Below are positions 1 through 6,913 of a stretch of 15,690 bases of DNA, piece after piece (position 1 is the stretch's first letter; the number at the start of each line of letters is the position of its first letter). A program made the position numbers and the translations under genes. The notes beneath the pieces were generated by a model. The model did not search any database. It worked only from the letters and a program-made list of their open reading frames with translations, and was not told the DNA's origin. The DNA comes from DASPXY01 sp038227745 (lineage in GTDB: Bacteria; Planctomycetota; Planctomycetia; Gemmatales; Gemmataceae): positions 1 to 15,690 of the forward strand of contig JBBRPS010000145.1 in assembly GCA_038227745.1 (NCBI GenBank), written 5' to 3'.

Positions 1-60
1 GGCCGACTCCCTCCGCGAGTCGGGGGCTGAAAACCCCCCGACTCGCGGAGCGAGTCGGCC
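1..60. repeat. 60-bp nested palindrome at the left edge
   Basis: The first 60 bases form an almost perfect inverted repeat. Arms 1-26 and 35-60 pair over 26 positions with one mismatch (position 10 against 51), around the 8-base loop CTGAAAAC. The right arm is itself a hairpin: CCGACTCG and CGAGTCGG flank CGGAG. The element could therefore fold as one long stem or as two adjacent hairpins. It lies outside any credible gene. It may extend left of the window, because the symmetry begins exactly at base 1. A mobile REP/REPIN-like element or a strong terminator of an upstream gene would both fit; there is no T-run after it. Confidence 0.8.
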
Positions 61-89
61 ACCAACCGCTACGCGCCGGAGCCAACCGC

Positions 90-137
90 AATAGCCGCGG
101 GTCGCATAACCGCGCGGTTCTGCGAACCGCGGCTAAA
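90..137. repeat. 48-bp double-hairpin repeat, copy 1
   Basis: This stretch matches the element at 2297-2344 in 43 of 48 aligned positions. The right half (GCGGTTCTGCGAACCGC and the flanking CGGCTAAA) is identical in both copies. All the differences fall in the left half, at element positions 1, 2, 12, 17 and 18, and they weaken pairing of the left arm. It is intergenic, upstream of the phosphatase gene. The pattern of a conserved palindrome scattered between genes resembles REP/REPIN elements, which need a transposase encoded elsewhere. That assignment is an inference. Confidence 0.8.
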
Positions 138-153
138 CTTCGCCATCCCCCCT

Positions 154-177
154 GCCGCCCGCGCCGCCGCCCGCGCC
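154..177. repeat. 12-bp tandem repeat, two copies
   Basis: GCCGCCCGCGCC occurs twice head to tail with no mismatch (154-165 and 166-177). It lies in the intergenic region ahead of the phosphatase gene. It is short and made only of G and C, so replication slippage is enough to explain it. No function is suggested. Confidence 0.6.
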
Positions 178-280
178 GCACAAATCGGCCTAGTCACGTC
201 CCGCCTCATTTGGCATCATGCTCGCCGTTTGCCTGGGGCCGGTCCCCGAGCGCAGGGATGGTGGACACCCGCGGAGCGTT

Positions 281-1312
281 ATGCCTGAGGCCGAACTCGC
301 CACACCGAACACGGCCCCCCCGAGGGGGCGGTGGAAACGGCTGAAACGAATCCTGAAAGGCGCCCTCGCGCTCGCTCTGCTGCTCGCGGCCCCGGAGGCC
401 GCCCGGGTCTTCTTCGGCTCCAACTTCCATGCGGTCCTGCCCGGCAGGGTCTACCGCTGCGCCCAGCCCACGGCCCGCGGCCTGGAGGAGTTGGTCGCCG
501 CCCACGGCATCCGCACGGTCGTCAACCTGCGCGGCTGCTGCGACCCCTTCCCGTGGTATCTCGACGAGTGCCGGGCGACGGAGCGGCTCGACATCTGCCA
601 GGAAGACGTCTGCCTCTCGGCAGGTCGGCTGCCATCGGTCCCCGAGCTGCGCCGCCTGGCGGATGTGCTGGAACGGGGCGAGGCCCCCTTGTTGCTGCAC
701 TGCCGCCGCGGCGCCGACCGCACCGGGCTGGCGTCCGCGATCGGACTGCTGCTGCTCACCGACACGGGCCTGACCGAGGCGGGCCGGCAGCTGGGCATCC
801 GCTACGGCCACGTCCGGCTGGGGCGGCCTGCGCACCTCGACCAGTTCCTCGACCTCTATGTCGCCTGGCTGCGGGCGCGGGGCCGCGAGCACTCCCGCGC
901 CGTGTTCCGGCACTGGCTGCTGCACGACTACCGCGCCGGCCCGTGTCACGCGGCCATCGAGCTGCTGTCGCCGCGACCGCTGACCGTGCGGCCCGGCCGG
1001 CCGGCCGCGGTGCGCGTCCGCGCCCGCAACCTTGGCGTCGAGCCCTGGCACTTCCGGCCGACGGTCAACGCCGGCGTGCATGTCGGCTTCCACCTCTGGG
1101 ACGAGCAGGACCGGCAGGTCGGCATGGACAAGGCGGGCCTGTTCGACGCGGTAGTGCGGCCGGGGGAGAGCATCGAGCTGACACTGCCCCTGCCCGGGCT
1201 GGCCCGGCCGGGGCGCTACCGTCTCATGGTGGACCTGGTGGACGAACAGCAGTGCTGGTTTTTCCAGACCGGCTCGGAACCGCTGGAAGAGGAGCTGGAA
1301 GTCCGTGAATAA
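281..1312 (+). CDS. Membrane-anchored Cys-based phosphatase with C-terminal beta-sandwich domain
   Basis: The product has 343 residues. I chose the ATG at 281, which has GGAG at 273-276, over an in-frame ATG at 218 that adds 21 residues with no recognisable signal. Residues about 17-45 hold a basic stretch and then a hydrophobic anchor (GALALALLLAAPEAARVFF). The phosphatase domain (about 48-215) carries the CX5R signature LHCRRGADRT, with nucleophile Cys141 and phosphate-binding Arg147, as in dual-specificity and tyrosine phosphatases. The region from about 224 to the end is rich in beta-strand-like sequence and resembles the Ig-like domains attached to surface-polysaccharide enzymes; that resemblance is from memory. 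The gene overlaps the flippase-like gene by 8 bases (GTGAATAA), which points to translational coupling. A polyprenyl- or sugar-phosphate substrate is therefore as plausible as phosphotyrosine. The catalytic class is well supported; the substrate is unknown. Confidence 0.85.
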   Translation: MPEAELATPNTAPPRGRWKRLKRILKGALALALLLAAPEAARVFFGSNFHAVLPGRVYRCAQPTARGLEELVAAHGIRTVVNLRGCCDPFPWYLDECRATERLDICQEDVCLSAGRLPSVPELRRLADVLERGEAPLLLHCRRGADRTGLASAIGLLLLTDTGLTEAGRQLGIRYGHVRLGRPAHLDQFLDLYVAWLRARGREHSRAVFRHWLLHDYRAGPCHAAIELLSPRPLTVRPGRPAAVRVRARNLGVEPWHFRPTVNAGVHVGFHLWDEQDRQVGMDKAGLFDAVVRPGESIELTLPLPGLARPGRYRLMVDLVDEQQCWFFQTGSEPLEEELEVRE

Positions 1313-2279
1313 GATCCTTCGTTTCGCGGTGAGTGGCGTCCTGCTCGGCCTGATCGCCTGGCGGACCGACTGGGTCAAGTTCGGGCAGGCGTTCGCCGGG
1401 CTGCGGCTGGAGCTGTGGCTGGCCGCACTCGCCCTCCTGGCCGTCACGCAGGTGGTCAGCACCGTGCGCTGGCAGTTCCTGGCGGTGGCGCTCGGCTTCC
1501 GCCGCCCCCTGAAGCAGCTCACGGGGATCTACTTCATCGGCATGTACTTCAACCTGCTGCTGCCGACCTCGGTCGGCGGCGACGTGGTGCGGGCGTGGTA
1601 CCTCGACGCCGGCTCGGGGCGGCGAATGGCGGCCTTCGTCAGCGTCTTCCTCGACCGCGTGAGCGGCCTGCTGGTGCTGCTGGCGCTGGCGTGCGTGGCC
1701 CTGGTGCTGACGCCGCTGACGCTGCCGGCGTGGGTGGGCTGGTTCGTCTGGGGATCGGCGGCGTGTGCTCTGCTCGGCCTGGCCGCCGTGCCGCTGCTGG
1801 CGGGCCACGGCGAGAAGGGCGCGTCGCGGCGGCAGCGCCTCCTTGCCGCCCTGACCGTCATCCGCTCGCCGCGCGTGCTCGTCGGCACCACGCTGATGTC
1901 GCTGTGGGTGCAGGCCGCCAACGTGGTTATCGTCTGGCTCATCGGCCTGGCGGTCGGCGTGGACGTGCCCGGCGCCTACTACTGGATCATGGTGCCGATG
2001 GTGTCGCTGCTGACGATGCTGCCGGTGAGCCTCAACGGCATGGGCGTGCGCGAGTGGTGCGCCGCCCTGTTCCTGGCGCCGTTCGGCGTGGACCGCGACA
2101 CCGCCATTGTGCTGGCCCTGCTCTGGTTCGCGGTCTACGCCGTCGCCAGCCTGTCGGGCGGCATCGTCTACCTCTTCGGCCGCTTCTCGCGCCCCGTCGT
2201 CACCTCGGACCTCGGCGACGAAGCGACGGCCGGAGCCGCCTCGCCGGCCCTCAGCGCCGAGCAGCGCCACGCCGCGTGA
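1305..2279 (+). CDS. YbhN/UPF0104 family membrane protein (LPG-synthase TM-type, flippase-like)
   Basis: This is a 324-residue polytopic membrane protein with about seven or eight hydrophobic segments. It starts with GTG inside the stop region of the phosphatase gene and is preceded by GAGGAG and GGAAG. Two family signatures are clear. One is FNLLLPTSVGGDVVRAW at residues 82-98. The other is SLNGMGVRE at 242-250. Both are typical of the membrane domain of lysylphosphatidylglycerol synthases and of the stand-alone YbhN/AglD-like proteins found in glycolipid and polysaccharide loci. No aminoacyl-transfer domain is fused, so a role in moving or presenting a lipid-linked substrate is more likely than lysyl transfer. 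The tail after about residue 300 is hydrophilic, Ala-rich and presumably cytoplasmic. The next gene is a polyprenyl-phosphate-type glycosyltransferase, a frequent partner of this family. Confidence 0.88.
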   Translation: MNKILRFAVSGVLLGLIAWRTDWVKFGQAFAGLRLELWLAALALLAVTQVVSTVRWQFLAVALGFRRPLKQLTGIYFIGMYFNLLLPTSVGGDVVRAWYLDAGSGRRMAAFVSVFLDRVSGLLVLLALACVALVLTPLTLPAWVGWFVWGSAACALLGLAAVPLLAGHGEKGASRRQRLLAALTVIRSPRVLVGTTLMSLWVQAANVVIVWLIGLAVGVDVPGAYYWIMVPMVSLLTMLPVSLNGMGVREWCAALFLAPFGVDRDTAIVLALLWFAVYAVASLSGGIVYLFGRFSRPVVTSDLGDEATAGAASPALSAEQRHAA

Positions 2280-2296
2280 GCCGAGATACTTTGCTG

Positions 2297-2344
2297 TTTA
2301 GCCGCGGTTCGCCGAACCGCGCGGTTCTGCGAACCGCGGCTAAA
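2297..2344. repeat. 48-bp double-hairpin repeat, copy 2
   Basis: The element begins TTTAGCCGCGGTTCG and ends CGAACCGCGGCTAAA. Its two 24-bp halves are reverse complements with a single mismatch. Each half also contains its own hairpin: GCGGTTC-GCC-GAACCGC on the left and GCGGTTC-TGC-GAACCGC on the right. It can thus fold as one cruciform stem or as two side-by-side hairpins. It fills half of the 101-base gap between the flippase-like gene and the glycosyltransferase gene and could attenuate or punctuate transcription there. Copy 1 is at 90-137. Confidence 0.85.
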
Positions 2345-2380
2345 CGGTTCCTTCCTCGATCCGCTCAAGGAACCCGACTC

Positions 2381-3349
2381 ATGGATCTGTCCGTCGTAAT
2401 TCCGATCAAGGACGAGCGCGACAACCTCCGGCCCCTGCACGACCGGCTGCTGCGGGCGCTGGCCCCGCTGGGACACTCTTATGAGATCCTGTTCGTAGAC
2501 GACGGCAGCACCGACGGCTCGTTCGCGGTGCTGGAGGAACTGGCCCGGCAGGACGCGCACGTCAAGGTGGTGCAGCTGCGGCGGAACTTCGGTCAGTCCG
2601 CGGCGCTGCAAGCCGGCATCGACTGGTCGTGCGGCGACGTTCTCGTCACCCTCGACGGCGACCTGCAGAACGATCCGGCGGACATCCCGCGCCTGCTGGA
2701 CAAGCTCGCCGAAGGCTACGACGCCGTGCTGGGCCTGCGGGTGAAGCGGCAGGACCGCCTGTTCCTGCGCAAGATCCCGAGCCTGCTGGGCAACTGGCTG
2801 ATCCGCAAGGTGACCGGCGTCCCCATCAAGGACATGGGCTGCACCCTGCGGGCGATGCGCCGCGACCTGGCCGAGGGGCTGCCGCTCTACGGCGAGATGC
2901 ACCGCTTCGTCCCGGTGCTGGCGCAGCAGTACGGCGGACGGCTCGCGCAAATCGACGTGAGCCACCACCCGCGCACCGCGGGCAAGACCAAGTACACGCT
3001 GTCGCGGACCTTCCGCGTCGTGCTCGACCTCATCACGGTGAAGTTCCTGCACAGCTACTTGACGCGGCCGATGCACGTGATGGGCATGGCGGGGCTGTGC
3101 TCGATGGCCCTGGGCGCGCTCAGTCTGCTGGCGACGGTGTGGATGAAGTACTACGGCGGCATGGGGATGACGGCCAACCCGTTGCTGGTGATCGGGGCCA
3201 TGCTGATGATGATCGGCGTGCAGTTCGTCTCGATGGGCCTGATCGGCGAGCTGCTGACGCGCACCTATCACGAGAGCCAGGGCAAGACGCCGTACGCCGT
3301 GCGCAGCCTGGTGAACCTGGAGGAGCGCGCGGAGCGCCGGGCGGCGTGA
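2381..3349 (+). CDS. GT2 family glycosyltransferase, polyprenyl-phosphate type (DPM1/GtrB-like)
   Basis: The product has 322 residues and starts at an ATG with AAGGA 9 bases upstream. The reading frame is open far upstream, but the family N-terminus (MDLSVVIPIKDE) fixes this start. The GT-A fold shows the nucleotide-sugar motif VDDGSTDGS (Asp40, Asp41) and the metal-binding DGDLQNDP (Asp92, Asp94). An RTAGKTKY segment near residue 205 is typical of enzymes that transfer a sugar to polyprenyl phosphate. Two hydrophobic segments follow, at about 230-250 and 265-290, and anchor the enzyme. The expected product is a polyprenyl-phosphate sugar on the cytoplasmic face, which a flippase would then present outside; the YbhN-like protein upstream is a candidate partner. 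Which sugar is used cannot be read from the sequence. Confidence 0.92.
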   Translation: MDLSVVIPIKDERDNLRPLHDRLLRALAPLGHSYEILFVDDGSTDGSFAVLEELARQDAHVKVVQLRRNFGQSAALQAGIDWSCGDVLVTLDGDLQNDPADIPRLLDKLAEGYDAVLGLRVKRQDRLFLRKIPSLLGNWLIRKVTGVPIKDMGCTLRAMRRDLAEGLPLYGEMHRFVPVLAQQYGGRLAQIDVSHHPRTAGKTKYTLSRTFRVVLDLITVKFLHSYLTRPMHVMGMAGLCSMALGALSLLATVWMKYYGGMGMTANPLLVIGAMLMMIGVQFVSMGLIGELLTRTYHESQGKTPYAVRSLVNLEERAERRAA

Positions 3350-3445
3350 ATCATCTCCGGGGGGTTGAAACCGCTCTCCTCTGCCTCCTAGGATCTGAGG
3401 AAGCGGCGGACGGGTACGACCCGCAGACCAACCCCGGAGAAGTCG

Positions 3446-4711
3446 ATGATCGTCAGTGACATGGCCATGACACCGCGCGCGGCGTTGCTCGCGCGCTACC
3501 GGGCGGTGCGCCGCCGGACGGAACAGCTCTGTGCCCCCCTCGCGGTCGATGACTACCAGATCCAGAGTGTGCCGGAGGTGAGCCCGCCCAAGTGGCACCT
3601 GGCGCACACCACCTGGTTCTTCGAGACGTTCCTGCTCCGGCCGCTGCTGCCCGCCTACCGCCCCTTCCACCCGCGCTACGAGTACCTGTTCAACTCCTAC
3701 TACGAGACGGTCGGGACGTTCTACCCGCGCGCCGAGCGCGGTCACCTCTCGCGGCCGACGGTCGAAGAGGTCTACCGCTACCGCGCCCGCGTGGACGAGT
3801 GCCTGGGCGCGCTGGTCACCGAGGCGCCCCCGGACCAGTACAGGGAGCTGGTGTTCCGCATCACGCTGGGCGTCAACCACGAGCAGCAGCACCAGGAGCT
3901 GCTGCTGATGGACGTGAAGCGCAACTTCGCGGCCAGCCCGCTGCGGCCGGCGTACCGCACGACGCCGCCGGCGCCCGCGCCGGCTCGCCCTGCCGCCCTC
4001 ACCTGGCTGGAGCGGCCCGAGGGCGTGTTCGAGGTCGGCCACGCCGGTGACGGGTTCGCGTTCGACAACGAGACGCCGCGGCACCGCGTGCTCCTGCGGC
4101 CGCACCGGCTGGCGTCGCGTGCCGTGACGAACGGCGAGTACCTGGAGTTCGTCGAGGCGGGCGGCTACCGCGAGCCGCGCCACTGGCTGGCGGACGGCTG
4201 GCAGGTCTGCCGCAAGGAGAAATGGGAGGCGCCGCTCTACTGGGAGAAAAGCGGGGACAAATGGTGGCAGATGACGCTGGCGGGGCTGCGGCCGCTGGCG
4301 GACCACGAGCCGGTCTGCCACGTCAGCTTCTACGAGGCCGACGCCTTCGCGCGCTGGGGCGGCCGGCGTCTGCCAACGGAGGAGGAGTTGGAGGTCGCGA
4401 CCGCGGGCCGGCCGGTGCGCGGCAACTTCGTCGAGTCGGAGCTACTGCACCCCGCGCCGGCCGGCGGCGATGGGCAATGGTTTGGCGACGTCTGGGAGTG
4501 GACCGCGTCGCCGTACTCGCCCTACCCGGGCTTCCGCCCGCTGCCCGGCTCGCTGGGCGAGTATAACGGCAAGTTCATGGTCAATCAGCTCGTGCTCCGC
4601 GGCGGCTGCTGTGTCACGCCCGAGTCGCACATGCGGCCGACGTACCGGAACTTCTTCTACCCTCACGACCGCTGGCCGTTCACCGGCATCCGGCTGGCAG
4701 AGGACGCTTGA
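3446..4711 (+). CDS. egtB: Ergothioneine biosynthesis sulfoxide synthase EgtB
   Basis: The 421-residue length is usual for EgtB, the iron enzyme that joins hercynine to gamma-glutamylcysteine or cysteine using oxygen. The N-terminal DinB-like four-helix domain carries WHLAHTTWFFE (residues 50-60) and NHEQQHQELLLMD (144-156); His51, His145 and His149 match the iron-binding triad. The C-terminal formylglycine-generating-enzyme-like domain runs from about 185 to the end, with VTNGEYLEF, the RLPTEEE box, DVWEWTASPYSPYPGF and TYRNFF...FTGIRL. GGAGA lies 5 bases before the ATG; ATGs at 3461 and 3467 are weaker alternatives. No hercynine methyltransferase gene (egtD) lies beside it, so that step must be encoded elsewhere. 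A terminator-like hairpin follows at once. Confidence 0.95.
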   Translation: MIVSDMAMTPRAALLARYRAVRRRTEQLCAPLAVDDYQIQSVPEVSPPKWHLAHTTWFFETFLLRPLLPAYRPFHPRYEYLFNSYYETVGTFYPRAERGHLSRPTVEEVYRYRARVDECLGALVTEAPPDQYRELVFRITLGVNHEQQHQELLLMDVKRNFAASPLRPAYRTTPPAPAPARPAALTWLERPEGVFEVGHAGDGFAFDNETPRHRVLLRPHRLASRAVTNGEYLEFVEAGGYREPRHWLADGWQVCRKEKWEAPLYWEKSGDKWWQMTLAGLRPLADHEPVCHVSFYEADAFARWGGRRLPTEEELEVATAGRPVRGNFVESELLHPAPAGGDGQWFGDVWEWTASPYSPYPGFRPLPGSLGEYNGKFMVNQLVLRGGCCVTPESHMRPTYRNFFYPHDRWPFTGIRLAEDA

Positions 4712-4713
4712 GG

Positions 4714-4738
4714 CGGCCTGGGGGGGCCGTACTTTTCT
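4714..4738 (+). terminator. Candidate rho-independent terminator of egtB
   Basis: Two bases after the egtB stop, CGGCC (4714-4718) and GGCCG (4725-4729) form a short GC stem around a six-base loop. A T-rich run, ACTTTTCTCTCT, follows. The stem is only 5 bp and the T-run is broken by C, so efficiency is uncertain. The position, between convergent egtB and the EamA gene, suits a terminator. Confidence 0.45.
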
Positions 4739-4794
4739 CTCTGCCCATAAGGGCTACGCGGACTTGCCGCAGGCTCCGGGAGCGCTCGGTCAGG

Positions 4795-5223
4795 TCATTC
4801 CCAGGCGAGGACGAGGGCGCCGCCGACGATCAGGGCGCCGCCGACCCAGTGCCGCCAGGTCATGGCCTCGTGCAGGAACAGCACGGCGAAGGCCATCGCG
4901 ACCACCACGCTCAACTTGTCCACCGGCGCCACGCGCGACGCCTCCCCCAGCTGCAGGGCGCGGAAGTAGCACAGCCACGACGCCCCGGTCGCCAGCCCGG
5001 ACAGCCCGAGGAACAGCCACGCCTTCGAGGGGATTGCGGCAAACATCGTGGCCAGCGGCTGCGTGGCCCGCCCCAGGGCGATGGCCCAGGCGAACACCAG
5101 GACGACGACCGTGCGGATGGCGGTGGCGAGGTCTGAATTGACGTCCTTGATGCCGACCTTGGCCAGCACCGCCGTTATCCCCGCGAACAGCGCCGACAGG
5201 CACGCCCAGGTGAACCAGTTCAC
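4795..5223 (-). CDS. Single-domain EamA (DMT superfamily) transporter
   Basis: The product has 142 residues with about five hydrophobic helices, starting MNWFTWACLSALFAGITAVL. This matches one EamA domain; most drug/metabolite transporters have two, so this one probably works as a dimer. The GTG start is well supported by AAAGGAGG about five bases upstream. Motifs typical of the family are SWLCYFRALQLGE (about residues 82-94) and the PVDKLSVVVAMAFAVLFLHE segment. The start lies 37 bases after the stop of the PQQ-propeller gene on the same strand, so the two may share a transcript. The substrate cannot be inferred; members carry amino acids, nucleotide sugars or other small metabolites. Confidence 0.85.
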   Translation of the reverse strand: MNWFTWACLSALFAGITAVLAKVGIKDVNSDLATAIRTVVVLVFAWAIALGRATQPLATMFAAIPSKAWLFLGLSGLATGASWLCYFRALQLGEASRVAPVDKLSVVVAMAFAVLFLHEAMTWRHWVGGALIVGGALVLAWE

Positions 5224-5260
5224 GGCCCCTCCTTTCCCCGCGACGCGCGGGACGGCGTTT

Positions 5261-6736
5261 TCACTCCCCGAAGGCGTAGAGGTGTCTCGCGGTGCGCAGG
5301 TAGATCTTCCCGTCCCCCAGCGCCGGCGTGGCGCGGATCGTCTCGCCCAGGTCGTTCTCCGCGTGTACCTCGAAGCGATCGCTCGCCTTCAGGACCGTCA
5401 CCACGCCGGCGTCGGACGCGAGGTAGACCTTACCGTCGCCCGCGACCGGCGAGGCGTAGTACATGCCGCCCGCCCCCAACCGCGCCCGCGGGAACACTTC
5501 CTTGCCCGTCTTCACATCGAGGCAGGTCAGCACGCCGCCGTTGCGTATCAGGTAGACGCGGCCCCGGTAGTGCAGCGGCGACGGCACCTCGGGCGCGCCG
5601 CGCCGGGCCTGCCAGGCCACGTGCGATTTGCTCACGTCCTTCAGGCCGCCGGGGCGGATCGCCAGCAGCGAGTTCGTGAACGGCGTGGTGAGCATCGCCT
5701 GCCACTCGCCGCGGTCGATGTGGCCGTCGCCGTTGCGGTCGAACAGCCAGAACATCTGGTTCAGGCGGATCTCGCCGACGCCCTCCTTGCCGCCGCGACT
5801 GAAGATCACCAGGTCCTTCGGCACCTCCTGCTGGCTCAATTTGCCGTCGCCGTTGCGGTCGTGCTTCTTGAGCAGATCCTCGAAGTCGGGCAGCTTCATG
5901 CGCAGGTCCGGGTCGCCGCCGGGCAGGTGGCTGGCGACGAGCAGCAGGCCGCCGCCGAGCGTCGGCGAGCAGGCGACCTCCGGCGACAGCCCCGGCACCC
6001 ACCAGCGCCGGCTGCCGTCCTTCAGATCATAAGCGAGCAGTCCGCCACGGCCCGGCACGATGACCTCGGTGATCGCGCCCTGCTTCCACAGCAGCGGCAC
6101 CGGGTAATCCGACGGAAATGGCGTGCCGGCCGTCGTCCACACGGTCTCACCCGTCGCGGCACGGACGGCGAGCAGGTGCAGGTCCTTGCCCTGGCCGTTG
6201 AGCAGCACCAGGTCGCCGGCCACGATGGGAGACGTCGCCGAGCCGAAGTTCGTCCGCGGCGTCGGGAGGGGCCGCCGCCACAGTTCCTTGCCCTGCAAGT
6301 CGTAGCACAGCAGGCCGTAGGACCCGAAGGAGACGTAGACACGGCGGCCGTCGGTCGCGGGCGTTGCGGACGCCGGGTTGTTCACTTTGTAGACGCGCTC
6401 GACCTTCTCCGCGGGGGCGGCTCGCCGCCACTTGACTGCCCCGCTGCGCCGGTCGAGGCACAACGTCTCTAGCTTCCGCGCCTTCTCATCGAAGGCCGTC
6501 AGGAAGAGGTGGTCTCCCCAGACGCAGGGCGAGGAGAACCCCGACGGCAGGGCGATCTTCCACAGCACGTTCTTCGCGGGACCGAACTCCGCCGGCAGCG
6601 GCTTGGCGTCACGGACAACCGCGCTTCCCCCGGTGCCCCGAAACTGCGGCCAGAGAAGAACAGGGGCATCCTGGCCGGCGAGGAGCGAGCCGCCCGCGCC
6701 GACGGTAATGAACACGAGGAAGAGGTCAAGTCTCAT
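5261..6736 (-). CDS. Secreted PQQ-type beta-propeller protein with two EF-hands
   Basis: The product has 491 residues, starting at ATG with GGAAGGA a few bases upstream. A short hydrophobic signal peptide (about 1-20, ending near LLAGQDAP) directs export. WPQFRG (about 29-34) is the classic opening of planctomycete PQQ-like repeat proteins. Blade motifs recur, for example LYLIxNGGxLTCLDVKTGKE-like and GDGKVYLASDAG segments. Two canonical calcium loops interrupt the propeller: DRNGDGKLSQQE (293-304) and DRNGDGHIDRGE (333-344). No dehydrogenase active-site residues were recognised, so it is more like BamB-type scaffold proteins than a quinoprotein enzyme. The EF-hands suggest calcium-dependent folding or binding outside the cytoplasm. 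Confidence 0.9.
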   Translation of the reverse strand: MRLDLFLVFITVGAGGSLLAGQDAPVLLWPQFRGTGGSAVVRDAKPLPAEFGPAKNVLWKIALPSGFSSPCVWGDHLFLTAFDEKARKLETLCLDRRSGAVKWRRAAPAEKVERVYKVNNPASATPATDGRRVYVSFGSYGLLCYDLQGKELWRRPLPTPRTNFGSATSPIVAGDLVLLNGQGKDLHLLAVRAATGETVWTTAGTPFPSDYPVPLLWKQGAITEVIVPGRGGLLAYDLKDGSRRWWVPGLSPEVACSPTLGGGLLLVASHLPGGDPDLRMKLPDFEDLLKKHDRNGDGKLSQQEVPKDLVIFSRGGKEGVGEIRLNQMFWLFDRNGDGHIDRGEWQAMLTTPFTNSLLAIRPGGLKDVSKSHVAWQARRGAPEVPSPLHYRGRVYLIRNGGVLTCLDVKTGKEVFPRARLGAGGMYYASPVAGDGKVYLASDAGVVTVLKASDRFEVHAENDLGETIRATPALGDGKIYLRTARHLYAFGE

Positions 6737-6913
6737 GATGTCCTTCCCACGGGAGAGGGTTGAATGTTGGTTTCGACGGGCGAGGAACCGTTTGACGTCG
6801 AGGCCGAGCGGAGCGGCCCGAAGAGGGGGAGGAAGAAGACCAGGACGCCGGCCACCAGCAGCCGCCGCGCAGAGCTCGCATGCCGCGCATTCTATCGCCC
6901 GTTGCGGCGGCAG

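Noticed and set aside
1415..2380. Upstream extension of the glycosyltransferase frame
   Set aside because: The frame is open, but the extra sequence overlaps the flippase-like gene, is Arg/Ala-rich and precedes the canonical GT2 N-terminus at 2381.
2168..4321. A 717-codon minus-strand open frame across the flippase, glycosyltransferase and egtB genes
   Set aside because: It spans three real genes and the palindromic repeat and has the composition of a shadow frame, with no recognisable motif.
4739..4794. Possible dispersed-repeat fragment between egtB and the EamA gene (GCCCATAAGGGC palindrome)
   Set aside because: The stem is only 4 bp and no second copy occurs in the window. A vague resemblance to other planctomycete intergenic sequence could not be verified.
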